In this document: positions 15,688 through 24,640 of the stretch, in pieces
How positions within the stretch are numbered: the first letter of the stretch is position 1
How the letters are laid out: each line of letters begins with the position of its first letter
Source: an uncultured Bacilli bacterium
GTDB taxonomy: Bacteria > Bacillota_I > Bacilli_A > RF39 > UBA660
Length of the DNA: 58,530 nt
Direction: 5' to 3'
Assembly: GCA_944332205.1 (NCBI GenBank)
Contig: CALVJN010000007.1
Location: 1 to 58,530, forward strand
Position numbers and translations under genes: made by a program
Notes under the pieces: generated by a model
The model's input: the letters and a program-made list of their open reading frames with translations, nothing else
Told to the model about the DNA's origin: nothing
The model's database searches: none

Positions 15688-18195
15688 ATGATTAAAAAAA
15701 TAGTGATAAATTTTAAACAAAAAAAAGGCTTTACCTTAATAGAATTATTAGCAGTAATCATAATATTAGGAGTATTAATGATAATAGCAATTCCAAGCAT
15801 AACAAATTATATTTCTGAGTCCAGAAAACAAGCCTATATTACTATAGCTAGCGGATACATAAGTGGTGCAAGAAATAAAGTTAATAGTGGTGATATATCA
15901 GCTTATGAAAAAGACGTTACATATTACATCCCTGGAAGTTGTATATCGCTAGAAAAAGGTGGAGATTCACCATATGGAAAGTTTATTGATTATTATATTG
16001 TTGTGACCTACGATGGGAACGGATATAATTATTATTGGACAAGTAGAGACGAAACAAACACTGGTATATACTTAACTTACGAAGGACATCTTGATACAGA
16101 TAGTATTATGAATGGTGTCAATAAAATAAGTACAAGTATTGGCATAGGTGATAGAAAAAGGATTAAAATAATACAAGATAGCTGTACTGTTGAAGATGCA
16201 ATAGAAACAGAGTCTTCTATAAATATTGTAGATAAAGGAATCTTAGATAATAATTTTAATTTAATATATCATACAAATGGAGGAGGTACGTGTGAATCAA
16301 AAAAACTGGTAATAGAAGAAAAATATGGTGAACTTTGTACGCCAATAAAATCAGGTTATGAATTTATGGGATGGTATTCAGAACCAGAATTTTTAAACGC
16401 TATAACTAAAGACACAATATTTACTGGAGAATTCATTGATTTATATGCGAAATGGAATGTTAATGGATACATAGTAACATTTGATGCTAATGGTGGTAGC
16501 GTAACTGGAGAAAATATCGCTGTTTCATATGATGACTATTATGGTACATTACCAGTTCCAACACAAAATGGTCATGCATTTTCTGGATGGTATACAGAAA
16601 AAGACGGTGGTACCAAAGTAACTGAGACTTCTAAAGTAAATATAGCACAAGATCATACTTTGTATGCACATTGGACAAAGTGTTTAGCAGGAACTTATGT
16701 TGGAGAAGATTCTCTAACTTGTACAACATGTCCAACAGGTTATACAAGTGTTGACGGTGCGAATTCTATTAATGAATGTTACATAGAAGTTTCTGAAGGG
16801 AAATATATAGGAACAGCAAATAGTACAACACAAAATTTATGTGCAGCAGGAACATATAAAGAAGCACATACAGTAAATTATGGAAGTACAAGTAGTTGTA
16901 CAAATTGCCCAAGTGGATATACAAGTAATGCTGGAGCAACTGCACAGAATAAATGCTATATAAGTGTAGCAGCAGGAAAATATATTGGAACTGCAAATAG
17001 TGCAACACAAAGTACATGTCCAGCCGGAAAGTATAAAGGAGCACATACAGTAAATTATGGAAGTATAAGTAGTTGTACAAATTGCCCAAGTGGATATACA
17101 AGCAATGCTGGAGCAACAGCGCAGAATAAATGTTATATAAATGTAGCAGCAGGAAAATATATTGGAACTGCAAATATTGCAACACAAAGTACATGTCCAG
17201 CCGGAAAGTATAAAGGAGCACATACAGTATATTATGGAAGTACAAGTAGTTGTACAAATTGCCCAAGTGGATATACAAGTAATGCTGGAGCAACAGCGCA
17301 GAATAAATGTTATATAAATGTAGCAGCAGGAAAATATATTGGAACTGCAAATAGTGCAACGCAAAGCTCATGTGCCGCTGGAACATATAAAGGCTCTCAT
17401 GTAGTAAATTATGGAAGTACAAGTAGTTGTACAACTTGTGCAGCTGGAACATATTCAACAGGAGGAGCTGCAAGTTGTTCAATCTGCCCATCTGGTTATA
17501 CTAGTAGTACTGGAGCTACTTCTATAAATTCATGTTATACAACGCTTACATATAATAATAATGGCGGAATGGGATGTACTAATAAACCAATTAATTATGG
17601 TGGAACTTATGGAACATTATGTGTACCAACAAGAAGTAATTATGCGTTCCTAGGATGGTATACAGCAGCAAACGGAGGTACTAAAATTACCGCTACAAGT
17701 TCTGTTGGAACAACAGCAAATCCTACATTGTATGCTCATTGGCAAATGTTAGATACGCAAAAGCCAACAATTAATTCAATTACAGTATCAGGTGGAGCAC
17801 CAAATTTAACTATTACTGTTAATGCAACTGATGATGGAACAATTGCTTCCTACGAATTTAGTGGACTTAACAACCAAACATATAAATCAAATGGAACAAA
17901 TAAATCTTATACAATAACTGGTGCAGCAGCTGGTGGAACTTATACAGTATATGTACGTGTAAAAGATACTACGGGAAAATATAGAGTTGGCTATGTACAA
18001 GTAACTTCAAATGCTCAAGAAGAATGTGAAAAGTTTTATTCTACATGTAATGGTGCACCTTGTTTAGATAAATATGAACCACAAGGATGGTTCTATTGTG
18101 GATATTATACTTTAGATATTTGGTATGTATTTTGTAGAAATTGTGTCGCAGCAGGTACATATAGAATAACATCGTATAATTATCAAGCAGGATAA
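15688..18195 (+). CDS. Pilin-like modular surface protein with InlB-type and Cys-rich repeats
   Basis: About 835 residues from the ATG at 15688, preceded by AGGTGG. The N-terminus is a type IV prepilin signal: basic leader ending KKG, then FTLIELLAVIIILGVL, to be cut after Gly14 by a prepilin peptidase. A shared domain (to about residue 175) contains KGGDSPYGKF and YNYYWTSRDE. Then come two InlB B-repeat/Flg_new-type units (about 190-258 and 261-330), a Cys-rich part (about 331-605) with four ephrin-receptor-like units (CPAG or CAAG, CTNCPSGYTSNAGATAQNKCY pattern), a third InlB-type unit (about 619-686), an Ig-like domain and a Cys-rich end. Probably displayed on the surface. Relatives with the same first domain lie at 21745 and 24641. 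Confidence 0.85.
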   Translation: MIKKIVINFKQKKGFTLIELLAVIIILGVLMIIAIPSITNYISESRKQAYITIASGYISGARNKVNSGDISAYEKDVTYYIPGSCISLEKGGDSPYGKFIDYYIVVTYDGNGYNYYWTSRDETNTGIYLTYEGHLDTDSIMNGVNKISTSIGIGDRKRIKIIQDSCTVEDAIETESSINIVDKGILDNNFNLIYHTNGGGTCESKKLVIEEKYGELCTPIKSGYEFMGWYSEPEFLNAITKDTIFTGEFIDLYAKWNVNGYIVTFDANGGSVTGENIAVSYDDYYGTLPVPTQNGHAFSGWYTEKDGGTKVTETSKVNIAQDHTLYAHWTKCLAGTYVGEDSLTCTTCPTGYTSVDGANSINECYIEVSEGKYIGTANSTTQNLCAAGTYKEAHTVNYGSTSSCTNCPSGYTSNAGATAQNKCYISVAAGKYIGTANSATQSTCPAGKYKGAHTVNYGSISSCTNCPSGYTSNAGATAQNKCYINVAAGKYIGTANIATQSTCPAGKYKGAHTVYYGSTSSCTNCPSGYTSNAGATAQNKCYINVAAGKYIGTANSATQSSCAAGTYKGSHVVNYGSTSSCTTCAAGTYSTGGAASCSICPSGYTSSTGATSINSCYTTLTYNNNGGMGCTNKPINYGGTYGTLCVPTRSNYAFLGWYTAANGGTKITATSSVGTTANPTLYAHWQMLDTQKPTINSITVSGGAPNLTITVNATDDGTIASYEFSGLNNQTYKSNGTNKSYTITGAAAGGTYTVYVRVKDTTGKYRVGYVQVTSNAQEECEKFYSTCNGAPCLDKYEPQGWFYCGYYTLDIWYVFCRNCVAAGTYRITSYNYQAG
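16797..17400 (+). repeat. In-frame tandem repeat in the pilin-like gene, about four units
   Basis: Units of about 175-180 bp coding for a GKYIGTAN...CPAGKYKGAH...SCTNCPSGYTSNAG pattern start near 16797, 16975, 17152 and 17329. Neighbouring units differ at only a few bases (for example CCAGCCGG against GTGCAGCAGG). Such near-identity favours unit gain or loss by recombination. Long open frames on the - strand here are shadows of this repeat. Confidence 0.85.
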
Positions 18196-18212
18196 TGAGA
18201 GGAAAGTATCAT

Positions 18213-18866
18213 ATGAAAGCTAAAATTATAGGAATCATTTTTATCATATTATCTATATTGTTATCAATAGTAGCTTATCTATTTTTTATGAAAAATTCTA
18301 ACTATACATATTCAGGAATATACCAGAATGAACAAGGTACCAAAATAAAAATATATGAAGAAGATTCAAAGATTTTACTTCTCATAAATTGTGAATCTTA
18401 TAATCTAGAAAAAAAGTCAAATAAAATAAGCTATCAAGAAGAAGAATATACAATTGAATTTAAAAACGAAAAAATTACAATAAAAGGTAATGATAGATTT
18501 AAAATTTCCGGAATTTATAATAAAAATCAAAATTATGATAAAAATATGTATAATGAAGAAGTAAATAATTGTGAAAAATGGAACGGTACATATGTTGGAA
18601 TGTCAACAACAATAGAATTAAAAAGAGTATCAAAAGATGTCATTTCTCTTTCATATTTTGGAAATACACCAAATGGTATGGAGGAAATAGTATCTTTAGA
18701 CTTAAAAGAAGAAAATAATATTTTAAAAACAACTGTTGTGGAAAATGAAAATAATATAGAAATCAATGTTATAAAGTTAGATGATGGTATTAGAATCAAT
18801 GTAGAACACGATAGCGATAATAGTGGATATGACTATTTAGCAGGCGATTTTTTACTAAATAAATAG
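18213..18866 (+). CDS. Small membrane-anchored exported protein, unknown function
   Basis: About 217 residues from the ATG at 18213, which has AGAGGA 9 nt upstream; an ATG at 18195 overlaps the previous stop but has a poorer site. One N-terminal helix (IIGIIFIILSILLSIVAYLFF) anchors it. The rest is beta-rich, with two sections resembling each other (GIYQNEQGTKIKIYEE and GTYVGMSTTIELKRV), perhaps a duplicated small barrel. It directly follows the large pilin-like gene and is probably cotranscribed, so it may help to assemble or hold that protein. No family recognised. Confidence 0.65.
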   Translation: MKAKIIGIIFIILSILLSIVAYLFFMKNSNYTYSGIYQNEQGTKIKIYEEDSKILLLINCESYNLEKKSNKISYQEEEYTIEFKNEKITIKGNDRFKISGIYNKNQNYDKNMYNEEVNNCEKWNGTYVGMSTTIELKRVSKDVISLSYFGNTPNGMEEIVSLDLKEENNILKTTVVENENNIEINVIKLDDGIRINVEHDSDNSGYDYLAGDFLLNK

Positions 18867-18904
18867 TTAAATTATAAAAAAACTTGATTTATGTAAAAAA
18901 ATAA

Positions 18905-18975
18905 TGTATATTAGTATTGCTATTTTACCTAGGTTTTGGAATTTCCGACCAATACTTGGATAAAATGAATTTATA
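18905..18975 (+). promoter_or_regulatory. rpsO leader, possible S15 autoregulatory element
   Basis: The rpsO leader has a GC-richer patch at about 18928-18960 in an otherwise AT-only gap. TTGG and CCAA (18935-18938 and 18950-18953) and flanking CCTAG/CTTGG can form a short imperfect stem. S15 leaders in other bacteria bind S15 and repress translation. The match is suggestive only. Confidence 0.3.
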
Positions 18976-18987
18976 TAGGAGGAATTT

Positions 18988-19257
18988 ATGGCTTTAACTA
19001 AAGAAAAAAAAGAAAGTATAGTAAAAAGTTTTGCTAAAAATGAAAAAGATACAGGTTCTGCTGAAGTGCAAATTGCTATTTTAACAGAAGAAATAAATGT
19101 ATTGACAAAACATTTAGAAGAGCATAAACATGATTATCATTCAAGAAGAGGATTGCTAAAAAAAGTTGGTCAACGTAAAAATTTACTTACTTATTTAGCA
19201 AAAAAAGATATTAATAGTTATAGAGAAGTAATATCAAAACTTGGATTAAGAAAATAA
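18988..19257 (+). CDS. rpsO: 30S ribosomal protein S15
   Basis: An 89-residue primary 16S rRNA-binding protein of the small-subunit platform. Full family length, with the conserved [38 protein letters not shown] and [20 protein letters not shown] segments. It has a strong AGGAGG ribosome site. It is followed by its own terminator and then by pnp, the gene order also known from Escherichia coli and Bacillus. Confidence 0.99.
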   Translation: MALTKEKKESIVKSFAKNEKDTGSAEVQIAILTEEINVLTKHLEEHKHDYHSRRGLLKKVGQRKNLLTYLAKKDINSYREVISKLGLRK

Positions 19258-19269
19258 TTGATAAAAGTA

Positions 19270-19298
19270 GACACGATTTTTTTCGTGTCTTTCTTTTG
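19270..19298 (+). terminator. rpsO terminator
   Basis: GACACGA (19270-19276) pairs with TCGTGTC (19283-19289) across a T-rich loop and is followed by TTTCTTTT. Confidence 0.9.
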
Positions 19299-19308
19299 TT
19301 ATTAAATA

Positions 19309-19393
19309 GCAGGTAATTTTTTATTATGTTATTGTAATAAAGTTAATAATTAATATTGTTAACTTTATTACAATAATAGAATTTATTACTTGC
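19309..19393 (+). promoter_or_regulatory. Long inverted repeat in the pnp leader
   Basis: TATTGTAATAAAGTTAA (19330-19346) is the exact reverse complement of TTAACTTTATTACAATA (19359-19375): a perfect 17-bp stem with a 12-nt loop. Imperfect outer arms (GCAGGTAAT near 19309 and ATTACTTGC near 19385) extend it to about 85 nt. It ends just before the pnp ribosome site. In E. coli a long pnp leader hairpin is cut by RNase III and used for autocontrol; a similar role is inferred here. Confidence 0.7.
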
Positions 19394-19413
19394 TATAGTT
19401 TGTAGGAGGTAAA

Positions 19414-21564
19414 ATGACAAAAAGAGTTTTTGAATTTGATTTTCGTGGAAGAAAAATTGTAGTAGAAAATGGAGAAATGGCTAAGCAAGCAAATGGTGCT
19501 GTTTTAGTAAGATATGGTGACACTGTTATATTATCGACTGTAGTCGTAAAAAAAGAAGCAAATCTTTTATCAGATTTTTTTCCACTTATGGTAATATATC
19601 AAGAAAAGCTTTATTCAGTTGGAAAAATACCTGGAGGATTTATTAAAAGAGAAGGAAAACCTACTGATGCTGCAACTTTAGCTGCTAGAATGATTGATAG
19701 ACCGATGAGACCATTATTTAAAGAAGGTTTTAAAAATGAAGTCCAAATAGTAAATACTGTATTATCTGTTGACACAGATAATTCTCCTGAGCTTACTGCA
19801 ATGTTTGGGTCTAGTCTTTGTACTTCAATAAGTGAAATACCTTTTGATGGACCTATAGCAGGTGTAAAAGTTGGATATGTCAATAATGAGTTTGTAATTA
19901 ATCCAACTCCACAGCAATTAGAAGAATCAACACTTGATTTAACGGTAGCTGGAACAAAATATGCAATAAACATGGTAGAAGCAGGAGCAAAAGAAGTATC
20001 TGAAGATTTAATGCTTGATGCTTTAATGTATGGACATGAAGCAATTAAAGAATTAATAGAGTTTCAAGAAAAAATTATTGCAGAAATCGGTAAACCTGAT
20101 ATGGAATATGAAACTTTAGAGGTCGAAGATGAATTACGAAAAGAAGTAAGAGAACTTTGTGAAGAAAAACTAAATAAGGCAATGCGCATAAAAGAAAAAC
20201 TTGAAAAATATGAAGCGATAGATAAAATAAAAGAAGAAATAGTAGAAAAGTATAAATCTGAATTTGAAGAAAAGCTTAAAGAAGAAGAATTAGCTAAATT
20301 GCTTACAAAAATTAAATTGATTTTAGAAGAAGTAGAATATGAGATATTTAGACAAATAGTAGTTAAAGAAAAAACTAGGGCTGACGGAAGAAAAATGAAT
20401 GAAGTAAGACCATTATCTACAGATATTGATATTCTTCCAAGAACACATGGGTCAGCTTTATTTACAAGAGGTGAGACTCAAAGTTTAGCTGTAACAACTT
20501 TAGGTGCACTGGGAGAACATCAGATTCTTGATGGCTTAAGTTTAGAAGCGGAAAAAAGATTTATGTTACATTATAATTTCCCAGCATTTTCAGTTGGAGA
20601 AACAGGAAGATATGGAGCCCCTGGACGTAGAGAAATAGGTCATGGTGCTTTAGGAGAAAGAGCATTATTACAAGTTATTCCAAGTGAAGAAGAATTTCCT
20701 TATACGATAAGAGTAGTATCAGAAATCTTAGAAAGTAATGGATCTAGTAGTCAGGCTACAATTTGTGCTGGTTGCTTATCTCTTATGGCCGCAGGAGTTC
20801 CAATCAAAGCTCCAGTTGCTGGTATTGCTATGGGACTTATTACAGCAGGGGATGATTATACAATATTAACAGATATTCAGGGAATGGAAGATCACCTAGG
20901 AGATATGGATTTTAAAGTAGCAGGAACACGAGAGGGTATTTGCGCATTACAAATGGATATCAAAATAAAAGGTATAACAAAAAAAATCTTGAAAGAAGCA
21001 TTAGAACAAGCAAAAAATGCTAGAATGGAAATTTTGGATGTAATGGAAAAACAAATAAAAGAACCACGAAAAGAAGTAAGTAAATATGCTCCTAAAACAT
21101 TTACTTTTATGATAAAACCGGAAAAAATAAAAGATGTTATTGGAAAAGGTGGAGAAATGATTACAAAAATCATTTTAGAAGCAAGTAATGTAAAATCAGT
21201 AACAGACATTAATGCTGTCAAAGTTGATTTAGAAGACGATGGAAGAGTGGTTATTTACCATTCTAATCAAGAAATAATTGATAAAACAGCAGAAATGATT
21301 AAAGATGTAGTTAAAGAAGTAGAAGAAGGGGAAATTTATACTGCTAAGGTAGTAAAAATAGAAGAATTTGGTTGCTTTGTCCAAGTGTGGCCAGGATGTG
21401 AAGGACTTGTACACATATCAGAATTAGCTAAAGAAAGAGTAAATAAAACAGAAGATGTTGTAAAATTAGGTGATGAAATAGTAGTTAAATGTATTGGTTG
21501 GGATAAAAAAGGTAGACTTAATTTTTCAAGAAAAAAAGTATTAGAAAATACTAATAAAAATTAA
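19414..21564 (+). CDS. pnp: Polyribonucleotide nucleotidyltransferase (PNPase)
   Basis: A 716-residue phosphorolytic 3'-5' exoribonuclease of the mRNA decay machinery; it works as a trimer. Two RNase PH domains are seen (about residues 1-215 and 315-545) joined by a helical linker rich in Glu and Lys. [15 protein letters not shown] and [25 protein letters not shown] mark the active second domain. A KH domain (IGKGGEMI near residue 573) and an S1 domain (from about 625) bind RNA. The length is normal. The start has AGGAGG. A long hairpin precedes it. Confidence 0.98.
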   Translation: MTKRVFEFDFRGRKIVVENGEMAKQANGAVLVRYGDTVILSTVVVKKEANLLSDFFPLMVIYQEKLYSVGKIPGGFIKREGKPTDAATLAARMIDRPMRPLFKEGFKNEVQIVNTVLSVDTDNSPELTAMFGSSLCTSISEIPFDGPIAGVKVGYVNNEFVINPTPQQLEESTLDLTVAGTKYAINMVEAGAKEVSEDLMLDALMYGHEAIKELIEFQEKIIAEIGKPDMEYETLEVEDELRKEVRELCEEKLNKAMRIKEKLEKYEAIDKIKEEIVEKYKSEFEEKLKEEELAKLLTKIKLILEEVEYEIFRQIVVKEKTRADGRKMNEVRPLSTDIDILPRTHGSALFTRGETQSLAVTTLGALGEHQILDGLSLEAEKRFMLHYNFPAFSVGETGRYGAPGRREIGHGALGERALLQVIPSEEEFPYTIRVVSEILESNGSSSQATICAGCLSLMAAGVPIKAPVAGIAMGLITAGDDYTILTDIQGMEDHLGDMDFKVAGTREGICALQMDIKIKGITKKILKEALEQAKNARMEILDVMEKQIKEPRKEVSKYAPKTFTFMIKPEKIKDVIGKGGEMITKIILEASNVKSVTDINAVKVDLEDDGRVVIYHSNQEIIDKTAEMIKDVVKEVEEGEIYTAKVVKIEEFGCFVQVWPGCEGLVHISELAKERVNKTEDVVKLGDEIVVKCIGWDKKGRLNFSRKKVLENTNKN

Positions 21565-21683
21565 AAGAATAATATTTAAATATTTTATATTGTCTAATCT
21601 AGAATTAATAAATAAAGTATATTTTTTATAAAAGCGTAATATTTAAAATTTTTAAATGTTTACATTTGCCGTTAAAGAAGTCA

Positions 21684-21712
21684 TTGAAAGAAATATTAAT
21701 TAATGTTAAAAT
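21684..21712 (+). promoter_or_regulatory. Promoter of the short pilin-like gene
   Basis: TTGAAA (21684-21689), a 17-nt spacer and TAAAAT (21707-21712), followed by the AAGGAG ribosome site before 21745. It separates this gene from pnp. Confidence 0.55.
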
Positions 21713-21744
21713 AATAATAGAAATAAAAAAATAAGGAGACTTTA

Positions 21745-22263
21745 ATGATGCATAAATGTAATAAAGCTTTTACATTAGTTGAACTATTAGCTGTTATAAT
21801 TATATTAGGAGTTTTATTAATCATTGCTATTCCAAGTGTCACTAAATATATTGAAGATTCTAGAAAAGAAGTTTATGTCCAAAGTGCCAATGGTTATGTG
21901 GAAAGTGTAAAAGCAATGATAACTAGTCGTGAAATTTCTACTAAAAGAAAAGATACTACATATTACATACCAATTGATTTAATTAAAATAGAAAAAGGCG
22001 GAGATTCTCCATATGGAAATTGGCTAGAAGCTTATGTAGTAGTTATTTATGAAGATAGTGAATATCAATATTTTTGGACGAGTATTGATGATACAGGACA
22101 TAAAATAGAACTAAAAAATATTGAAAATATTACGACGGCAGATATAATAGTTGATTCAACTAAAACGTTAAATAATAGTATTTCTATAGGTTCTAGAGAT
22201 AAAATTTATACTTTAAAAGAAGATGGAACTTTTGATGAAAAAGCACCGCTTAACTATTATTGA
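21745..22263 (+). CDS. Short pilin-like protein
   Basis: A 172-residue protein made only of the module that starts the two large pilin-like proteins of this window. It has the prepilin signal (KAFTLVELLAVIIILGVLLIIAIP; Ala rather than Gly before Phe) and the shared domain with RKEVYVQSANGYVESVKAMI, DTTYYIPIDLIKIEKGGDSPYGNW and YQYFWTSIDDTGHKI. The position before cleavage is normally Gly; Ala is tolerated less well, so processing is less certain. It may be a structural subunit, the other two being decorated forms. Its end overlaps the convergent hydrolase gene by 7 bp. Confidence 0.8.
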   Translation: MMHKCNKAFTLVELLAVIIILGVLLIIAIPSVTKYIEDSRKEVYVQSANGYVESVKAMITSREISTKRKDTTYYIPIDLIKIEKGGDSPYGNWLEAYVVVIYEDSEYQYFWTSIDDTGHKIELKNIENITTADIIVDSTKTLNNSISIGSRDKIYTLKEDGTFDEKAPLNYY

Positions 22264-23021
22264 AAATGAACAAATTCAATTATAATATTGTTTACATAAA
22301 ATGGAACATCCAAATAAGAAAAGTGTGTTCCATTTTTTATTATAATTAAACCGGAATCAACTATGCTATTATTCATTTTAATACCATCTTTAAGCGGAGT
22401 ATCACAATCTTTTTCGCCCCAAATTAAAAGAGTTTCAGAACTAATGTTTTTTAATAAATAACTTAAATCTTCGCTTACTATATTTGAAAAAGTTTTTTTC
22501 ATATTATCATTTAATGATTTATAGTCTGCAGATCCAAAAATATTAACTAATTTTTTTAAATACAATTTTTTAAATTTTTTAGGAAAAATAATGCTTAATT
22601 TTTTTAATAATTTATATAAAAATTGTTTACTTTTTAATAATATACATTTTTTCTTTTTTATTCCAGCACCATCAATTATAATAAGTTTTTTAAATTTAAT
22701 TTTTAACTTAGCATTAAGTATCAAAGCTATTCTAGTTCCAAAAGAATGTGTTATTACTATTGGATCTTTTATATCTAATATATTAATAAAATTTTGCATT
22801 AATTCTGCATAGTCATATATTGTTAAATTACGATTAGGAAAACTAGAGTTACCAAATCCAGGATAATCAAGTATATAGACATTATAATACTTTTTTAAAG
22901 CATCAATCATAAGATTAAAAGTAGGTCTAGTATTTCCCCAACCAGGAAGTATTATAATATTTTCCTTTCCACTTCCAATCTTTTCATAATAAATATTAAA
23001 ATCATTAATAATAATATTCAT
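22257..23021 (-). CDS. Alpha/beta hydrolase
   Basis: A 254-residue alpha/beta-hydrolase fold enzyme. The oxyanion region PGWGN is near residue 26, the nucleophile is probably Ser93 in VITHSFGTR (G-x-S-x-G with the first Gly replaced by His), an acid is likely in WGEKDCDTP and the catalytic His is in NGTHFSYLD. It resembles esterases and C-C hydrolases of the MhpC/BioH type, but the substrate cannot be named. It has no signal peptide, so it acts in the cytoplasm. It converges with the short pilin-like gene and diverges from pyk. Confidence 0.8.
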   Translation of the reverse strand: MNIIINDFNIYYEKIGSGKENIIILPGWGNTRPTFNLMIDALKKYYNVYILDYPGFGNSSFPNRNLTIYDYAELMQNFINILDIKDPIVITHSFGTRIALILNAKLKIKFKKLIIIDGAGIKKKKCILLKSKQFLYKLLKKLSIIFPKKFKKLYLKKLVNIFGSADYKSLNDNMKKTFSNIVSEDLSYLLKNISSETLLIWGEKDCDTPLKDGIKMNNSIVDSGLIIIKNGTHFSYLDVPFYVNNIIIEFVHFQ

Positions 23022-23079
23022 AAAATCACCTATAATAATTTATGAATTAAAAAAAATGATGTTAATTTATTGTCATTGT

Positions 23080-23112
23080 GATATAATCTATAAGAAGTAG
23101 GTGATTTATTGT
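23080..23112 (+). promoter_or_regulatory. pyk extended -10 and ribosome site
   Basis: TGATATAAT (about 23079-23087) is an extended -10 element. AGGTGA (23099-23104) lies 8 nt before the ATG at 23113, which decides that start over a GTG at 23101 that overlaps the ribosome site. Confidence 0.6.
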
Positions 23113-24525
23113 ATGAAAAAAACAAAAATAATATGTAGTATAGGACCAGCTAGTTCAAGCGTTGAAGTTATGAAAAAAATGGTAGAAGCTGGAATGAATG
23201 TAGCAAGAATTAACTTTTCACATGCTACTTTAGAAGAAAATAGACAAGTTCTTGAAACAATAAAAGAAGTAAGAACTTTAACAGGAGAAAATATTGCTAT
23301 TTTGTATGATACCAAAGGACCTGATTTCAGATGCGGAATTATGCAAGAAGGTGGAGTTAACCTATTATCTGGTAATTTTATTAGAATAGTAAAAGAAAAT
23401 GTGATAGGTAATGAAGAAAGATTTTCAGTTAATTGTCCAGATGCTATAGATAAAATAAAAGAAGGAAATACTATTTTACTTGAAGATGCATTGATGAAAT
23501 TACAAGTAGTTTCTAAAGAATTTGATGGAGTAACCTGTGTTGTTGTCGATGGTGGTATTCTTAATTCTAAAAAAGGAATAAATGTTCCTGGTGTAAATTT
23601 GAATTTACCATTTATGAGCAAACAAGATATTGAAGATATAAAGTATGCATGTAATAATGGAGGAGATTTTTTAGCACTTTCTTTTGTTGAATCAAAAGAA
23701 AACATTCTAGAAGCAAGAAAGGTTTTAAAAGAATTTAATCGCGAAGATATGCAAATTATTTCAAAAGTAGAAAGTAGCACAGCTTTAAAAAATCTTGATG
23801 ATATAATTGAATTTAGCGATGGAGTGATGGTTGCACGTGGCGATTTAGGAGTTGAAGTACCAATTCAAGAATTGCCAATAATTCAAAAAAATATGATAAA
23901 GAAGTGTAGAGAAAAAGGAAAATTCGTAATAGTCGCAACAGAAATGTTAGCATCCATGTATACGAATCCAAGACCAACTAGAGCAGAAGTGTCTGATATA
24001 AGCAATGCTGTTTTAGATGGAACAGATGCTGTTATGTTAAGTGGTGAATCAACTATTGGAAAACATCCAATAGAAGCTGTAAAATACATGGCTGATATTT
24101 GTGAAGAAACAGAAAAATATGGAGAATATTCATACAAATTACAGTGTGGTAAATCTACTGATATAACAGAAGCTATAGCAAGTGCTGTATTAACTAGCGT
24201 TTCATCATTGGAAGTAAAAGCAATTGTTGTTCCAACAACAGGTGGACATAGTGCTATGGTGATGAGTAACTTAAGGCCAAATACTATAATCCTTGCAATT
24301 TGTCCTAATGAAAAAATTGCAAGAAAATTATCGCTTAGCTATGGAGTATATCCTAAAATAGTAGAAATTGATGATAATAACATGGATGATGTTGTCCACC
24401 ATTGTAAAAAAGAAGCTAAAGAATTTTTATCTTTAAAAGAAAAAGATGTAATTATTATTACAGGTGGTATTCATGATGATCCTCATATTAAGCAAACTAA
24501 CTTTTTGAAAATTGAAGAAATTTAA
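23113..24525 (+). CDS. pyk: Pyruvate kinase
   Basis: A 470-residue glycolytic enzyme that transfers phosphate from phosphoenolpyruvate to ADP. Recognisable parts: TKIICSIGPAS at the start, MNVARINFSHAT near residue 35, the B domain (about 70-165), IISKVESSTALKNLDDII, VMVARGDLGVEVP with the catalytic region, and ATEMLASM. It has the normal length without the extra C-terminal PEP-utiliser domain found in Bacillus. It is monocistronic, with its own promoter and terminator. Confidence 0.98.
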   Translation: MKKTKIICSIGPASSSVEVMKKMVEAGMNVARINFSHATLEENRQVLETIKEVRTLTGENIAILYDTKGPDFRCGIMQEGGVNLLSGNFIRIVKENVIGNEERFSVNCPDAIDKIKEGNTILLEDALMKLQVVSKEFDGVTCVVVDGGILNSKKGINVPGVNLNLPFMSKQDIEDIKYACNNGGDFLALSFVESKENILEARKVLKEFNREDMQIISKVESSTALKNLDDIIEFSDGVMVARGDLGVEVPIQELPIIQKNMIKKCREKGKFVIVATEMLASMYTNPRPTRAEVSDISNAVLDGTDAVMLSGESTIGKHPIEAVKYMADICEETEKYGEYSYKLQCGKSTDITEAIASAVLTSVSSLEVKAIVVPTTGGHSAMVMSNLRPNTIILAICPNEKIARKLSLSYGVYPKIVEIDDNNMDDVVHHCKKEAKEFLSLKEKDVIIITGGIHDDPHIKQTNFLKIEEI

Positions 24526-24533
24526 TAAATTAT

Positions 24534-24570
24534 AACCTCAGTATTAATCATAAAACTGAGGTTTTTATAT
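24534..24570 (+). terminator. pyk terminator
   Basis: AACCTCAGT (24534-24542) pairs with ACTGAGGTT (24555-24563), followed by TTTATAT. Confidence 0.85.
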
Positions 24571-24581
24571 ATTATTAAATA

Positions 24582-24610
24582 TTGCGAAAGTCAAAAATGT
24601 ATAGTAGAAT
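24582..24610 (+). promoter_or_regulatory. Promoter of the LRR pilin-like gene
   Basis: TTGCGA (24582-24587), a 17-nt spacer and TAGAAT (24605-24610). The ribosome site AGGAAGAAGG precedes the ATG at 24641. Confidence 0.5.
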
Positions 24611-24640
24611 AAAAATATAAAATAGGAAGAAGGTAAAATA

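Noticed and set aside
16769-17491. Long - strand frames (240 and 175 codons) inside the large pilin-like gene
   Set aside because: They mirror the in-frame tandem repeat of the + strand gene and give low-complexity sequence.
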